DNA of 64,000 nucleotides from Plumapathes pennacea (GCA_964036295.1 OZ038462.1:12076440-12140439); one strand, 5' to 3'. Counted from the stretch's first letter, positions 12,401 to 23,095 are shown. Numbers and translations are program-made. Notes: generated by a model from the sequence alone, not told the origin.

Positions 12401-13343
12401 TGCAGACGAATTTAAATCCCATGTGTGAATCCTCCTTCATTCTCAATGTTATCGGCTAAAATAATTCGGGTAGTTTATGCATTTCATTCGATGCGTCGTT
12501 GCTGCGACGTCTAAATCGAACACGCATTTCAGACGTTGTATCCGTGTGGCCATGACGGATAATGCGTGTTGGACGAATTTAATTCCTCAGACGAATACAA
12601 TTCGATTTAGACGTCGCCGCAACGTCGAATTTAATTGCTGGAATTAAATTCATGTGAATTAAATTCGACAATTGTGCGACGTATAAACCAGGCCTCAGAC
12701 ATTTATCTGTTTTTTCAGGGTTTTTCTTTTTGCCCCGGCCCAGGATGAGGCATTTTACCACTATATTTAACCTTGAAACAGGCAATTTTGTTTTGGCCCG
12801 AGGGACCATCGGAAAATTAAAAAGTTGGGAGGGTGGGATGTGCGAGTTTCGAATTAATCGGTACAATATAAACAATTGAGGTGTCCAGGTGTCAAATCGC
12901 GAATTAAACAATAAATGTATAAAATTGGGGTGGCAGATCCCAGATTTCTGAATTATGCTTAATACATAATATGATCAAGGACTTACCATTCTTATGAACC
13001 CAAACCCTTTCTCCTTGTTGACAAACGTTTCTGCTACCTCGCCAAACTTCTTGAACATTCCCCCAAGCTCTTCTTCATCACAGCTGACCAAATTTCCGAC
13101 AAACAAACGGCAGCGACCGGTGAACTTTCTTTCTTTCCTGGCGTATGAGTTTGTGAAGCTGTGTGATCTCGGCGACTGTTTCGGGGCCGCCTTGATCGGA
13201 GTGTTAGGCTTCGACTTGCGTTCAAACTCTCGCTTTTCATCTCTGCTGTCCTTCCCACGGCTGCTTGTTGATGGCTTCTCTTCTTGTTTGTGGTCTTTCG
13301 AAGATCGTCGAGGGGATCTCGAACGAGATCGATTATCTGGCAT
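428..13343 (-). CDS. DBHS-family RNA-binding protein (NONO/SFPQ/PSPC1-like), 3' end outside window
   Basis: Seven coding exons on the minus strand: 12987-13343, 9075-9376, 7776-7871, 3287-3483, 1957-2041, 940-1075 and 428-475, all with AG acceptors and GT donors. Exon 1 gives 119 aa: an RS-rich, basic low-complexity head (RSRSRSPRRSS), then RRM1 with RNP2 LFVGNL (80-85) and RNP1 KGFGFIRM (112-119). Exon 2 holds RRM2 (ERAVVVCDDRGRSKGFGIVEF). Exons 3-4 carry the NOPS region (PLDQEEDEDGLPEKAVEKW, then FATPGTFEREWAQRWRALEE) and the start of the long charged coiled coil (KEAREKLEAEMNHAIQDHE), which continues through exons 5-6; exon 7 is Gly/Pro/Arg-rich. The order RRM1-RRM2-NOPS-coiled coil defines DBHS proteins, nuclear RNA/DNA-binding dimers acting in transcription, splicing and, in vertebrates, paraspeckles. 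Vertebrate paralogues split late, so no single symbol is given. Phases agree at every junction except exon 3 to exon 4, which is out by one base. The ATG lies at 13341-13343. Confidence 0.93.
1403..1810. repeat. Interspersed repeat (AGCGGGACCCCC family), copy 1
   Basis: It starts with ACTAGCGGGACCCCCGTAAA and ends in an A/T-rich stretch (CATATTATTATATAGATA). It is homologous over most of its length, in the same orientation, to 51312-51910. Both copies share a frame containing LPVFRTC. A short piece of the same start, inverted, lies at about 27230-27245. It sits in a DBHS intron. The class is not recognised. Confidence 0.6.
2260..2715. mobile_element. Short inverted-repeat element in DBHS intron
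   Basis: The left end reads CAGGCATACCCCCAGGCATT and the right end is its near inverse (AATGCCTGGGGTATGCC), about 455 bp apart. The inside repeats the motif 'caaatgccccac' several times. There is no transposase ORF, so it is a non-autonomous element. Confidence 0.55.
3023..3163. mobile_element. MITE with about 40-bp terminal inverted repeats
   Basis: The left arm starts ATAGAGGGTTTGTACGGTGG and passes through CATGTTGGATGGCAGGAACA. The right arm is the near-perfect inverse, with a roughly 50-bp loop. About 140 bp in total, non-coding, in a DBHS intron. Confidence 0.75.
4924..5348. repeat. Tandem duplication, two units of about 225 bp
   Basis: Units at about 4924-5126 and 5149-5348 share long blocks, including AGAACTAGCGGTGT, TTCAGCCGAGAAGTAAA and CTACTGCAAAATCAACATG. 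They differ by scattered substitutions and a few indels. They lie inside the TTAA element, to the left of the THAP fragment. Confidence 0.8.
5600..6106 (-). pseudogene. THAP zinc-finger domain gene, frameshifted
   Basis: From the ATG at 6104-6106 the frame gives MPGRCVVQGCDSKSNPKEGI, the start of a THAP domain (Cys-x4-Cys half of the C2CH zinc site), then NDKVLCTMW. A one-base shift near 6000 moves the rest of the domain into another frame, where HRKNF, PGDRFSVCSKHF (the Cys-x2-His half) and EGFLQQTDSRISP can be read. Further weak coding signal runs to about 5600. THAP domains bind DNA and sit at the N-terminus of P-element and Kolobok transposases and of some host regulators. Position inside a TTAA-flanked element points to transposase origin. 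As read it cannot make a complete finger. Confidence 0.75.
6367..6768 (-). pseudogene. Non-LTR retrotransposon (LINE) 3' ORF tail
   Basis: The frame contains HTRLRLGNSALNAHLFLRG, CICGKSNETVEHFLLFCP and FKAVQSYI. This is the pattern after the reverse transcriptase domain in many LINEs (RLG.S.LN.HL followed by a Cys-Cys-His-Cys knuckle, C.C....ET.EH.LL.CP). Only the C-terminal part remains. The element sits inside the TTAA-flanked transposon, so it is a 5'-truncated nested insertion. Confidence 0.8.
6940..7617. mobile_element. Fold-back element, TTAA flanked, abutting the previous element
   Basis: It runs from TTAAGGTGCCTCCGGAGTTT to its inverse (AAACTTCGGAGGCACCTTAA). Nearly the whole 670 bp is a hairpin: two arms of about 320 bp with many matching blocks, such as AAGTTTCAGAAAAATTAT against ATAATTTTGCTGAAACTT. 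It has no coding capacity. Its left TTAA is also the right TTAA of the THAP element. Confidence 0.8.
10240..10268. repeat. (TA)n microsatellite
   Basis: An uninterrupted alternating TA run of roughly 28 bp in a DBHS intron. Confidence 0.9.
10675..10995 (-). repeat. Decayed copy of the unknown multi-copy ORF sequence
   Basis: On the minus strand this stretch aligns with 28000-28390. It keeps ATGAAGGTGAACTTG, then a stop, then the blocks matching 'CAGAAAATCTGA' and 'GTTGTTGTTGC', and upstream 'GGTCGGTTTGTTCAGCCTC'. Stops and indels break the frame. Part of it recurs inverted at 12085-12160. Confidence 0.55.
11269..12008. mobile_element. TTAA-flanked inverted-repeat element
   Basis: The left end TTAAGGTATCAGGGCACCTC and the right end GAGGTGCCCCGATACCTTAA are inverse copies (about 23 bp) with TTAA on both sides, 740 bp in all. 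There is no ORF of note, so it is non-autonomous. Its ends differ from the other two TTAA elements in the same gene. Confidence 0.75.
12284..12698. mobile_element. Hairpin MITE (CAGGCCTGGTTTATACG ends)
   Basis: The arms begin CAGGCCTGGTTTATACGTCG and end in the inverse. Inner blocks rich in ATTTAATTC and ACGTCG pair over about 150 bp per side. About 415 bp, non-coding. No clear target duplication can be fixed. Confidence 0.75.
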
Positions 13344-13398
13344 CGCTCAAACCGACAGTGCAGTATGTATTAAGATCTCATAAAACAGAATGAGAAAG

Positions 13399-13527
13399 AT
13401 GGCGTCCTCTTACAAACACGTGCCAGCGTTCCCAAACACCATTGCGCGTCGCAACAGTCACATGTCAGAACCGGAAATAGACCTGGAATTGGGCTTGGCA
13501 ACCGGAAATTGGATTCTCAAAGCCTGA
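13399..13527 (+). CDS. Small divergent ORF upstream of the DBHS gene (42 aa, uncertain)
   Basis: The ATG is in good context (AAAGATGG), 56 bp from the DBHS start and pointing away. The frame has no introns and reads MASSYKHVPAFPNTIARRNS and on to a stop at 13525-13527. No family is recognised. It could be the first exon of a gene driven from a shared promoter, an upstream ORF, or chance. Confidence 0.2.
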   Translation: MASSYKHVPAFPNTIARRNSHMSEPEIDLELGLATGNWILKA

Positions 13528-13737
13528 AAACCGGGAGCCTGGAAACGTTTTTCTTTAAATTTTCGAGCGGATTTGAAAGCTTTAAACTAAACTGAAGTGC
13601 AGTCGACTAAAACTGGATCGCAATCTTTCAAGGCGCAAGCTACTTGTGATACAGACCGACACCGCTGAAATACGTTGTTGACGTCACTTCCACTGGTCAG
13701 CGTTCGTCCACAGTTTATGGTCCAAAAGGCTCGAATG

Positions 13738-14215
13738 ATAGAATGATCGTTGAATTGCCATTGAATAGTCGTTGAATTGAAGTTGAATTATCGTCACCGA
13801 ATGGTCATTGAATTAATATAAAGTTGAATGATCGTTGAATTATTGCCATTGAATGTTCGTTGAATAGAAGTTGAATGATTGTTGAATTATTGCCACTGAA
13901 TCGTTGAATTCATTGCCATTGAATGGTCGTTGAATGAGTTGAATGGGGGTGGGCGTTGAATTAAAGTTGAATGACTGTTGAATTATTGCCATTGAATGAT
14001 CGTTGAACTGAAGTTGAATAATTGTTGAATTACTGCCATTGAATGTTCGTTGAATTATTGCCATTGAATGTTCGTTGAATTGAAGTTATATTGTTGAATT
14101 ATTGCCATTGATCGTTGAATAATTGCCATTAATGGTCGTTGAATTAAAGTTGAATCGGCGTTAAATTGAAAATAAATGATCATTGAATGACTATATTACC
14201 ATTGAATTGACAATA
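13738..14215. repeat. Degenerate minisatellite (TTGAAT/GCCATTGAAT units)
   Basis: Units of about 30-40 bp combine ATTGCCATTGAATG, GTCGTTGAATTG and AAGTTGAATG, repeated more than ten times with substitutions and indels. The translated frames are repetitive (AIIQQSFNF) and not taken as a gene. Confidence 0.85.
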
Positions 14216-14799
14216 AAGTCGAATATTGAATATTGCTACCAATCGCGTGCCATACTATGCAACCATCTACTGCTTTGATTTATAATGGACGACTTGTGAC
14301 AATTTGTAAATTAGGGATTAATAAACAAGATGTGCGAAAAATTGAAACCCCCTGTTGCTATGTACCTGAGTGCCGAATGTGAATTACCGGACATAAACTT
14401 GCCTGAGATCCGAGAAAATTTGTTCCCAACAGTAAAATCTGAAATCCAAATTCGCAAAAATTTCTTCTCGCGAAACGCAAAAAAATCAGCAATCCTCGAA
14501 ATTAACTTCCGCAAAAATTTCATGCCACACGGTAGGGACGTTCCGCCCGATAGGGTATCATCAGGGTCCTCTGTCTTAAACAGGGTATCAAATTTTACAT
14601 TTTCGTGTCTTAAACAGGGCGTTATTTTGCGAAGATCTGCTCCTCCTCCCCTTCCCCCTCGACCACATTTTTTGCACTCGCTCCACAGGGCGCAGAAGAG
14701 TTCGCTTGCTTTATTATGTAAAACCCTATATATTGACTTACATGAAGGATACCGCATCGCGGGCGCGCGAAGGCATACGTACATTGAACGGCGGCGCGA

Positions 14800-15115
14800 A
14801 GATATGAACTTTATTTTCGAGTGGTAAAAACAATATTTTACGAACGAGCGCTTTGCGAGTGAGTAAAATATTGTTTTACCACGAGAAAATAAAATCTATA
14901 TCTTCAAGCCGCTGTGTAATTTTCTTTTTATTATATTAGGCACGAGTGTTTTACGAGAAATTGCACAAACAACCGTGCAAAAGCGGGAAATGATGCCAAC
15001 GATATCCTCACTAGTGAGGATATGGAAAATACGCCACTCGGGTCCCGGATGTAGCTTCGTATGCATTTTACGCACGGTATATTTTCCAGTAAAGCACTCG
15101 CGTCTGTATGATAAA
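14800..15115 (-). mobile_element. Family B palindromic MITE, copy 1 (inverted)
   Basis: Inverse of the copies at 23096-23440 and 59505-59842. It has an internal hairpin (CGAGTGGTAAAAACAATATT with its inverse), a CTCACTAGTGAG palindrome, and an end block with GCACGAGTGTTTTACGAG. All three copies share the order of parts. Confidence 0.85.
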
Positions 15116-16059
15116 TAAAATTATTTATACTTCGTATGCGTCATGTCAGTATCATGCCTTCGCGCGAACGCGATGAAATTGTCTTGCGGTATCATTCATG
15201 TAGGTCAATATATAGGGTTTTTCATAATGGCAAGCAGGCGAACTCCTCTGCGCCCTGTGAAGCGCGTCTTCGAAAGGCACCCTGGGGCACGATTGCCGGC
15301 TAAAACTACAGTTTCTAATTCGGGACAAATTAATTGTCAGCACACCGACTGTGCTCATGGTTTGGGGTTTACGCCTTGTTACACACCCCCGGGGAGCGCG
15401 GTCTGCTTGGTATGAATGGCATGCGGGACAAAATGTACCTGGTTGTCAATTGGGAGGCTGTCCTGTTACCGTTTCCTCTGACATGCTTACTTACTTCATT
15501 TATATTTATTTATTATTATTTTGTATTCTACTTAGTGATAAACTCAATAAAGCGAGTGGGCTCCTGAACAGAATTGGCCAGCCGAAATACCTTTATATTC
15601 TACTGGTTTTTAGGGTGACTCCATAGGGTATTTCCCTGCACTTGCTTGTATTCGGTTTTTTGACACTAAAACTGTCACATTTTCATTTCATTATATTCGT
15701 TCTTTATCAAATTTACAGGGTAGATGTTTCGAAAGTCTGTTGCGTATACGTTTTAATTTTGTCGCTCTAGTGTGGTTTCTATGGAAATAATACGTCCTTG
15801 AAATAATGGTCTATACCCCATTTTCAAACTTTCTGCACTATTTTCTGGAGTTCTCTTCGATGAAATTTTCTGAAACTTTTAGTATGTTTAGGAATTTATT
15901 AAAGGAGCGGATTCCGAGCTAGTTGGCAATTTGTTTTTCGCAAATAAAAAAAAAACCTGCTCTCCATCCATTAAAATCAAATATGACGATACCGGATATA
16001 ATCTTCGTTTGCCTGCAAAATTTAAGACACATTCACCAAAGGAAAACTCGAGAAAAAAG

Positions 16060-16450
16060 TCCTGAAAACCCTTACCCTATTTCAGACCAAAATACCTGAT
16101 TTTCTATACCCTATTTCAGACCTGACTCCAAAAATGTATACCTATTTCAGGCCCGACTCCAAAATTTATATTTCAGACCTTTGTTTAGAGATTTTTTGTT
16201 CTTTTGCAACGATTTCCGCCCTGTGTTTTCTTCCATTTGCCGTGCAATGTCCGCGGCGACATATTTCTTTTAAAATCATAACTATTCCAGACAAAAAAGA
16301 CAAAATCGATACCCTATTTCAGACCAAAAACATGCAAAATCGATACCCTATTTCAGACTAAAAATGCTTGAAAACGATACCCTTTGGGGCGGCACATTCC
16401 TATATGGCTTATATATGGTTGTACCCCTCCCCCCCCCCCCCCTCCCGGGC
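16060..16450 (-). repeat. Repeat with 'TAGTCTGAAATAGGGTATCG' units, C-tract end
   Basis: Read on the minus strand it has several copies of GTCTGAAATAGGGTATCG followed by lower-similarity units. A GGCGGCACATTCC block and a run of about a dozen C lie at the plus-strand right end. The same units occur at 29700-30031. The left boundary is not clear. Confidence 0.6.
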
Positions 16451-16842
16451 AAGTTGTGCATTTAAACACGAGGAGAAAGCGGCGATCGCACGCCGGCAAG
16501 TACAGCAAGTTTTCTGGGTGCGAAGCTAAAGGAAATAACATCACACAATTCCCGAAGTTCTGTCTTCAGAAGCTCGTACTGGATATGTCAGCCACGAATT
16601 ATGCTGTGCGAACTACTCTTGGCGAAGACTCGAACGATTTGAGGGTGATAGCTGTTCAACAACTCGATCCTTTCTAAGCCGTGAAGACCGTTCGAAAGCC
16701 GTCAGTTCAAGCCATCGTATGCTGGTCCACTAGCTCCCAACATGTTTGTTGGTAGTTGTGTCCCATCAAGTTTATTCATACTTATTCAGTATACAGTTCG
16801 TGAATATTTAGTTTTGCGACTGCTCACCTGAGACAATATGCC

Positions 16843-17066
16843 CCCCCCCCCGGGGGGGGGTACTCCCATACATTTCCTATATAGGGACGTTCCGCCCGAT
16901 AGGGTATCATTTTCAGGGTCTTTTGTCTTAAACAGGGTATCAAATTAGAGCACTTTGTCTTAGACAGGGTAGCAAAATTTCCATGTTTGTGTCTTGAATA
17001 AGGTCAGGGTTTTATAGAGTCAGCGGAACCCCCCTAACCAAATTTCTATTGAGTACCCACCCCGGG
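16843..17066. mobile_element. Poly-C/poly-G-ended element, 8-bp target duplication
   Basis: It is bounded by a C10G9 run and ACCCCGGG and flanked by direct repeats AATATGCC (16835-16842 and 17067-17074). Inside are CCGCCCGATAGGGTATCA and GTCTTAAACAGGGTATCA. Non-coding; hAT-like by duplication length. Confidence 0.75.
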
Positions 17067-17756
17067 AATATGCCACAGACTGACACGGGATCAAACTCTG
17101 CGGGTTAGTAGGATTTGCAAAGCTTCATAACTGTCTAAGTTTGCTTACTTCCGAGAATCGTTGCCAGTGTTGTGACTAGGCCGAAATGTACTGACAATTG
17201 CCGAAATAAAATAACCGTCCGAGCCGCGTTTGTCACGGCTGTTCATTTCAAAGTCAAACAGAATAAAATCTGAATTGTAGAAATTGTTCATCGTGTGTTG
17301 CTTGTTTAGCTGTTGGCTTGACAGGATGTATAGAAACAATACTTTCAAACTAATTCAGTAGAGTTATACATTCGAAGATAAAGTGATAAAGATTGGCGAT
17401 CAAGTAAAGCCGGCGTGTACTAAGTTTGACTGAAAGGCTTGCAAGTTTGGTTTCTTCGTGGCCTGAATTACGAAAGTCGGCTTTTTATTTCATTGTGATT
17501 TTGGTGCCCACGCGAAATTCCATCTGAAAACAATATGGAGCCACCTTAAACTCTCACCGTATGCTTTGCGCGCTCATGTTTATTACATGAATCTTCAAAG
17601 TTGGATGATAGATTTCCCAAGTTATTATTTGCATATTGCACTTTCGATTTTTAGTATAATCGTTTTCTGTCCGATTTGAGGCGCCAACACGGTTCGGTGA
17701 CTTACCCTGAACTTTTGAATATAGGTCTCTACTTGTAAGCTCTGTATTTTGAAGAA

Positions 17757-18770
17757 AACAAGACTGGATTTGCCAGTGAGCTCGTTGGGTGGGGTCGAGA
17801 CCAGATGAAACTAAACTGGAAAGACGTAGGGACAAGAGCGAAACTCGCAAAAGAGACTTTCAGTTTATCACCAGAAAAATATCACACAGTATAGAGAACT
17901 TTACTTTTGACACCTTACTCAAATGAAACCTATTACTATAAATTGTCATTACAACACTCATACACTTGCTTCTTAAAGGTTGAGCGTCTCTGCATTTTGA
18001 GCTTAGGGGTGGAAAGGTTAGCCAGCGAGAAAAGAGTAATGCGTGACTTATCTTTTCATGCACAGTCGATTTTGACAGTTTGACTTTGAACACTTTATCA
18101 GAGGCCACGATAACCTAACCTTCGCTTCAATACTTATGTTTTCTTTTTTACTGAATGCTTTTCTTCTGTGAGGCTTTCGAGTATTCGCGCTCTGTAACAA
18201 ATGTAAATTGAAAGCGAGGAATGTAACACTAGACCCGGGGGGGGGGGGGGTACTCAATAGGAATTTGGGTAGGGGTGTTCCGCTGACTCTATAAAACCCT
18301 GACCCTATTCAAGGCAAAATGGAAATTTTGCTACCCTGTCTAAGACAAAGTGCTCTAATTTTATACCCTGTTCAAGACTAAGTTTAGATAAGTTAGCCTG
18401 CGTTGCACGCGTTTCCGCTGGAACATATGAAGAAATCACGCGAAAATGACGAGAGCAAAAATGTGGTTGAGGGGGGAGGGAAAGAGGAGAAAATCTTCAG
18501 AAAATAACCCTGTTTAAGACACGAAAATGTAAAATTTGATACCCTCTTTAAGACAGAAGACCCTGAAAATGATACCCTATCGGGCGGAACATCCCTATAT
18601 AGGAAATATATGGGTGTACCCCCCCCCCCCCGGGCACTAGACTTGTTTACAATATTATTGTTCACAACGTGTTCAGTCATTTGTGACTAACAAACTCAAT
18701 GTTCAAGACTATTTCGGTGTATTTTTGCTCGCGGGCGTGGCCCGTCGAGCTTAAAATCACACGGCGTGTC
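17757..18770 (+). mobile_element. Hairpin-ended family A, copy 1 (interrupted)
   Basis: The left end carries ACTGGATTTGCCAG, a small hairpin, next to TGAGCTCGTTGG. The body aligns inverted with 18770-19952. It is split by the poly-G element at 18235-18634; the body resumes at ACTTGTTTACAATATTATTG. No intact ORF. Confidence 0.7.
18235..18634. mobile_element. Poly-G/poly-C-ended element, 8-bp target duplication
   Basis: It starts CCGGGGG and ends CCCCCGGG, with direct repeats CACTAGAC at 18227-18234 and 18635-18642. It interrupts a family A copy; the related copy near 24010-24035 has the same flanks joined without the element. Inside are the same GGGTATCA units as at 16843. Non-coding. Confidence 0.85.
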
Positions 18771-19952
18771 TTTTTCGTCATGTTAGTTTTCTGGGTTACG
18801 AATCTGCACACGGTTATTGGTTCAGATTATTACGTGATATGCAATGACGTAATTGACTTCGTTAAACAACTCGAGTGTGGCCAGTGAATTGCTCGGTACT
18901 TGCATGTGTGTAAAAGTTAACTGCATTTAATCCAAACTCAACACCGTTTGGCTCTATGGAACACACACTGATAAACTGGATGTTAGGGAACGATTTTGGC
19001 TTGCGTTCTTTAGTTCGCCGCGGAAGCTTCGAGAATAGCCGTAAACAGAAGTTTGATGGATACCGCTGGGGGATTGCTAATATCTCTGTCGCCGCTAAAT
19101 ATTTAGTCCTGACGAAAGTTTCTGTGGCGACACGAAATACTTCTGGGAAGAAAACAGGCCGAAAACGGAAACCAAAGGTACGATGAGCTTTAGCCGCAAA
19201 ACAATGTCGATTTATGCTTTACTCTGTCCATGACATCTGTGGCCTCGTAAAATTCTTCTGTTTATCGTACACTGCCTGTTGAAATGTTTCTTTCATTCGA
19301 TCATGTAGCCCTTCTTTCGCAACGGTCATTGTATACCAGAAATGAAAAATACACCGAAATAGTCCTGAGCATTGAGTTTGCAGTCACAAATGGACTGAAC
19401 ACACTGTAAACAAAACCGCAATAATATTTTAAGCATGTCTCGTATTGGGCTCGTGTTACATTCCTCGCTTTCAATTTTATATTTGTTACAAAGCACGAAT
19501 ACTCGAAAGCCTGATAGAAGTGAAACGCATTCAGTTAAAAAACAAGACAGACTAGTATTGAAGCGAAGGCTGGATTAATCGTGGCCTCTGATTAGAATTA
19601 CGTGTTCGAAGTCAAACTGTCAAAATCGATTCATAAAAAGACAAGTCACGCATTACTCAGATTTACTCAGTGGGTAACCGTTTCGCTTCTAGGCTCAAAA
19701 TGCCAGAGTCGCTCAACCTTTAAGAACCAAGTGTATGAGTGTTGTAATGATAAATTTATAGTTTAATCAGGTTTCATTTAAGCAAGGTGTCAAAAGCCAA
19801 GTTCTCCATACTGTGTGATATATTTCTGGTGAGAAACTGGAAGTCTCTCGGAAGTTCCGCTCTTGTCCTTGCTTTCCATTTTAGTTTATTCTGCTCTCGA
19901 CCCAAATAACGCCGCGAGCTCACTGGCAACGCCAGTCTAGTTCATTTCTAGT
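18770..19952 (-). mobile_element. Hairpin-ended family A, copy 2
   Basis: It starts TTTTCTGGGTTACGAATCTG and ends CTGGCAACGCCAGTCTAG, matching copies 3-5. On the plus strand a frame at 18956-19186 ends SVATRNTSGKKTGRKRKPKV and is homologous to one at 57713-57961, so it may be a remnant coding exon. No recognised domain. Confidence 0.7.
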
Positions 19953-20841
19953 ATACAATACCACTGCGAAACAAAGGCTACTTGATCGAATGGAAGAAAT
20001 ATTTCAACATGCACTGTATGATAAGCCGAAGAATTTTGACAACTGTCACGGCGCTCGTGCGGAGCATAACACATGTAATATATTCACAGAGACGCATTAG
20101 TCGAGTCTTAAGCCCTGAGAATGAATATTTTCGTCTCAAAAACGGATATACTTTTGGCGAAAAAACTTTACAAAACAGCTACAGTATTAAAAAAATTAAA
20201 AAGCGGGGGCGTGCTATAAAAGGGGACCCCCACGGAGAATCTTTTTGATATTAAATACAAAATGGCGTAATGAAGAAAGAAAGCAAGAAGCCTCTCGCTT
20301 TTCTCGGCACGACCATAACTGTGAGCTAAATAAACGGTTTTACACAGCAACACTTACGTTTACAAGTCGCCAATTGTGCGTTTTCATGTTGTGTTTGTCA
20401 GCAGTAGGTCGGCAACAGATTCAGCGTGGCGGCCTATTTTTAAATCGCGCGCCGTTCCCTCCAGTCATGTTGGTTTTTGACCGACCAAAGGATACATGTC
20501 TTGTTTCTTGTGGCACTGTAACGGCCTGTAAACAGGGCTTTCTTGGTATACTATTTGAGGACAGCAATTTAGTGTTTATGAGTAATTCCAAACAAAATAA
20601 ATTGCCAATACAGCAAATAAATTTTTATTTATTTATTTATTTATCTCCATTCGTCACTAGATACAGGTGTTATATAGTAACTTTATACTGGAGAAAGGGC
20701 AATAATAGTAAAAACTAATAGTATGCCCTTTTACATGAATTTTATATTTTAGGAAGCTAAAAGTTAAAGCTAATATACATAGATACATAGGTACAACACA
20801 CACACACATTTACACGCACAAATACACAAGATACTTAGGTA

Positions 20842-22900
20842 TCAATATTGAGCAAAATAATAGTGGTGAAGCGCATATTTGAAAAGCTGTTTTGAAGATT
20901 TTTTGCGAATGATTTGGGGTAAATCATTCCAATAGTAGGTTCCAATTACAGAAGGACAGAATTTCCTTATATTTGTTCGGAAGGGACAAATTTGTAACTT
21001 TCGTGATGATGCATTACGGATGTGGTAATTATCCTGCTCAGATACAAAGGAAAGATTAAAATTAGAAGGCCTGTTATCGTGAAGTATATCATAAAATAGT
21101 AAACAGGTGTGTAATTTGACAATGTCAGGAAGTTTCAAAAGGCCCAGGTCTATATAATGTGGAGTACTAGATATAATCAAGGATTACAGTGCGTTCGTGC
21201 TACTGAATCGTGGAGTTGTTATAAAGGCATCGTTCGTATATGAAGTTGTATTTTGTTATTTTAGAAGCACCGCATTTGAAGAAGTACAGGTATATGTATA
21301 TGTATATATATCTGCAAAAGCTATACTTCTAAAAAAAATGTATATAGTGCACATACAAGATGGCGGAACAGCCAGTACCATGTACCGCCTGCAAGGCCAA
21401 ATCATTGCCACATGCAAATACTCAAGAACTGAATGCAACAGGTTTGTTTAATAACTTGTACAATGTTAACTACAACGATTTTCAGCTGCAATGAAAACAC
21501 GAAAGTCATCAAAGTCATGTAAAGTTGCACTAACAATACTAAAATGGTTCTTTGGATAGCAATTTGCAATCTGTAAACTAACAAAAGAGAACGTTGGAGA
21601 AGAGTACATCAAGTTGCTAACATGCTATCAATATAATAACAAATGTTTATGTTGCATTCCACTTGGATTGCTCATTTGTTTTATAGTCATTGTTAAACTC
21701 CACTGACATGGCCATGATATTAATCATGGCAATGAAAAGACGAAAGTTGTTGCCAATGTCATGTGAATGTTGCACTGCAGTCTTACCAAATAATGTTGAA
21801 CAATTCAAGGTCTGTAAAATAACAAAATAGAACGCTGGAAAACAGTACATTAATATGACAACGAATATGACAATGTTTATGAGCCATTCTACTCTGATCA
21901 CCTACTATAGACAAGGTCAGAAACTCGTATTGTTGAGCTTCATAGCTCAGCAAAATAAAATGATCCGCATTCGTGTCCAATCGCCAAAGGGAATACGGTG
22001 GCAAACTCTGAATGCAGAGAGAAGTTGTATCTCCTGTGGAAAACAGCTGAGTTGACACATCACAGGATGGCAACGTCTATTCCTTGGCAAACTAGGCACT
22101 ACACAGCTTTCTGATATTCTGATAAACAGCTTCGCTCATAGTTCCTACCGATAGTGCGAAAAAATCCACACAGTTTCACTTGTCTTGGCAAAAACACGAA
22201 GAATCCGATCTGTGACGCAGTGACAAAACACGACAGTGAGGAAAGATCCGATCCGATCCGTGACGCAGTTGAAAATCGAATTCTTTTCACCCCTGAGCAT
22301 GCGCCAGTTACCATACCACGAACGGTAGCATGCTCCATGCTTTCGAGGTTTATTTCTGTGTAATTTTGTAGAGGCAATCTAACATTCCTGAGACCGTACC
22401 AAGATAGCGCCCAAAACCCTGAAATCGCATGGCATCCAACCGGAAATGACGCAATTAGACTGCGTTCTCCTTCGTCGAACGCAAATATGATCTTGAAGTG
22501 GTACGTCATTTATTATTCTAACAGCCTTGTTTTGTAGTCTTAGTAGTTGAGATAAAGTAGCGTCGTAGTTGTTACTCCACATTATACAGCCATAAGTTAG
22601 ATAAGGGTAGATAAGTGCAAAATATATGCTAATGAGTGATTGTTTGCATAAGAATGGTTTTACTTTTGACATAATATTTGTTTTTGCTTATTTTAGAGCA
22701 GATATAGACAATATGATCGTGCCATTATAGGTGGCTGTCAATCACTAGCCCAAGGCACTTCACACTAGTAGACTCTTCTAGATATTGACCTGCTAACATT
22801 AGAGGTATGTGCAGATTATAGTTTGGTTCGGTCAGTCCAATATTGACTCAATTTGGACTGGAATGAGGATGGAACTTCGATAGTAGCATCAAATTAAAAG
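20842..22900 (-). pseudogene. LINE reverse transcriptase 3' part, split by an insertion
   Basis: Going along the minus strand: degenerate sequence from about 22900 with CLGLVIDSHL; at 22490-22672 SKVKPFLCKQSLISIYFALI and YPYLTYGCIMWSNN, the region just after the RT domain; then at 20842-21180 LPDIVKLHTCLLFYDILHDN and VIGTYYWNDLP, the usual C-terminal tail. About 1.3 kb of unrelated DNA (about 21175-22490) separates the two coding pieces. The first part ends in the frame PLQDHI and the second resumes STPHYIDLGLL, as in uninterrupted LINEs of this type. The 5' half is missing. Confidence 0.8.
21175..22490. mobile_element. Insertion of about 1.3 kb inside the LINE
   Basis: It separates two parts of one LINE frame. 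Possible 8-bp near-identical flanks (GATCATAT and GATTATAT, minus strand) and a shared TGCGTTCG at the two ends in inverse orientation hint at a DNA transposon. No transposase ORF was seen. Exact ends are uncertain. Confidence 0.5.
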
Positions 22901-23095
22901 TTCGGGGTTTGTAGTAACAATAAACCGCAGTTTGGAGGACTGGCTAAACCATACTCACTCGGATGCGAATCATGATCATGGAGAAACTCCAGAATGGTGA
23001 AGTAAACCCTAATGAAGGACAACATAAGCGCTTTCGCAACACTCGCACACAGTTTTATTTTAATACAGTATTATAGCCAGTAAGATTCTTTATTA

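Noticed and set aside
13840..14064. 74-codon Asn/Gln/Phe-rich frame
   Set aside because: Direct translation of the minisatellite.
14311..14827. Overlapping 157- and 165-codon frames
   Set aside because: Built from GGGTATCA-type repeat units, a low-complexity Pro run and family B sequence; not gene-like.
19930..19952. Proof that family A is a Helitron
   Set aside because: Only this copy ends in CTAG after the hairpin; the others read CTTG, and no Rep/helicase gene is seen.
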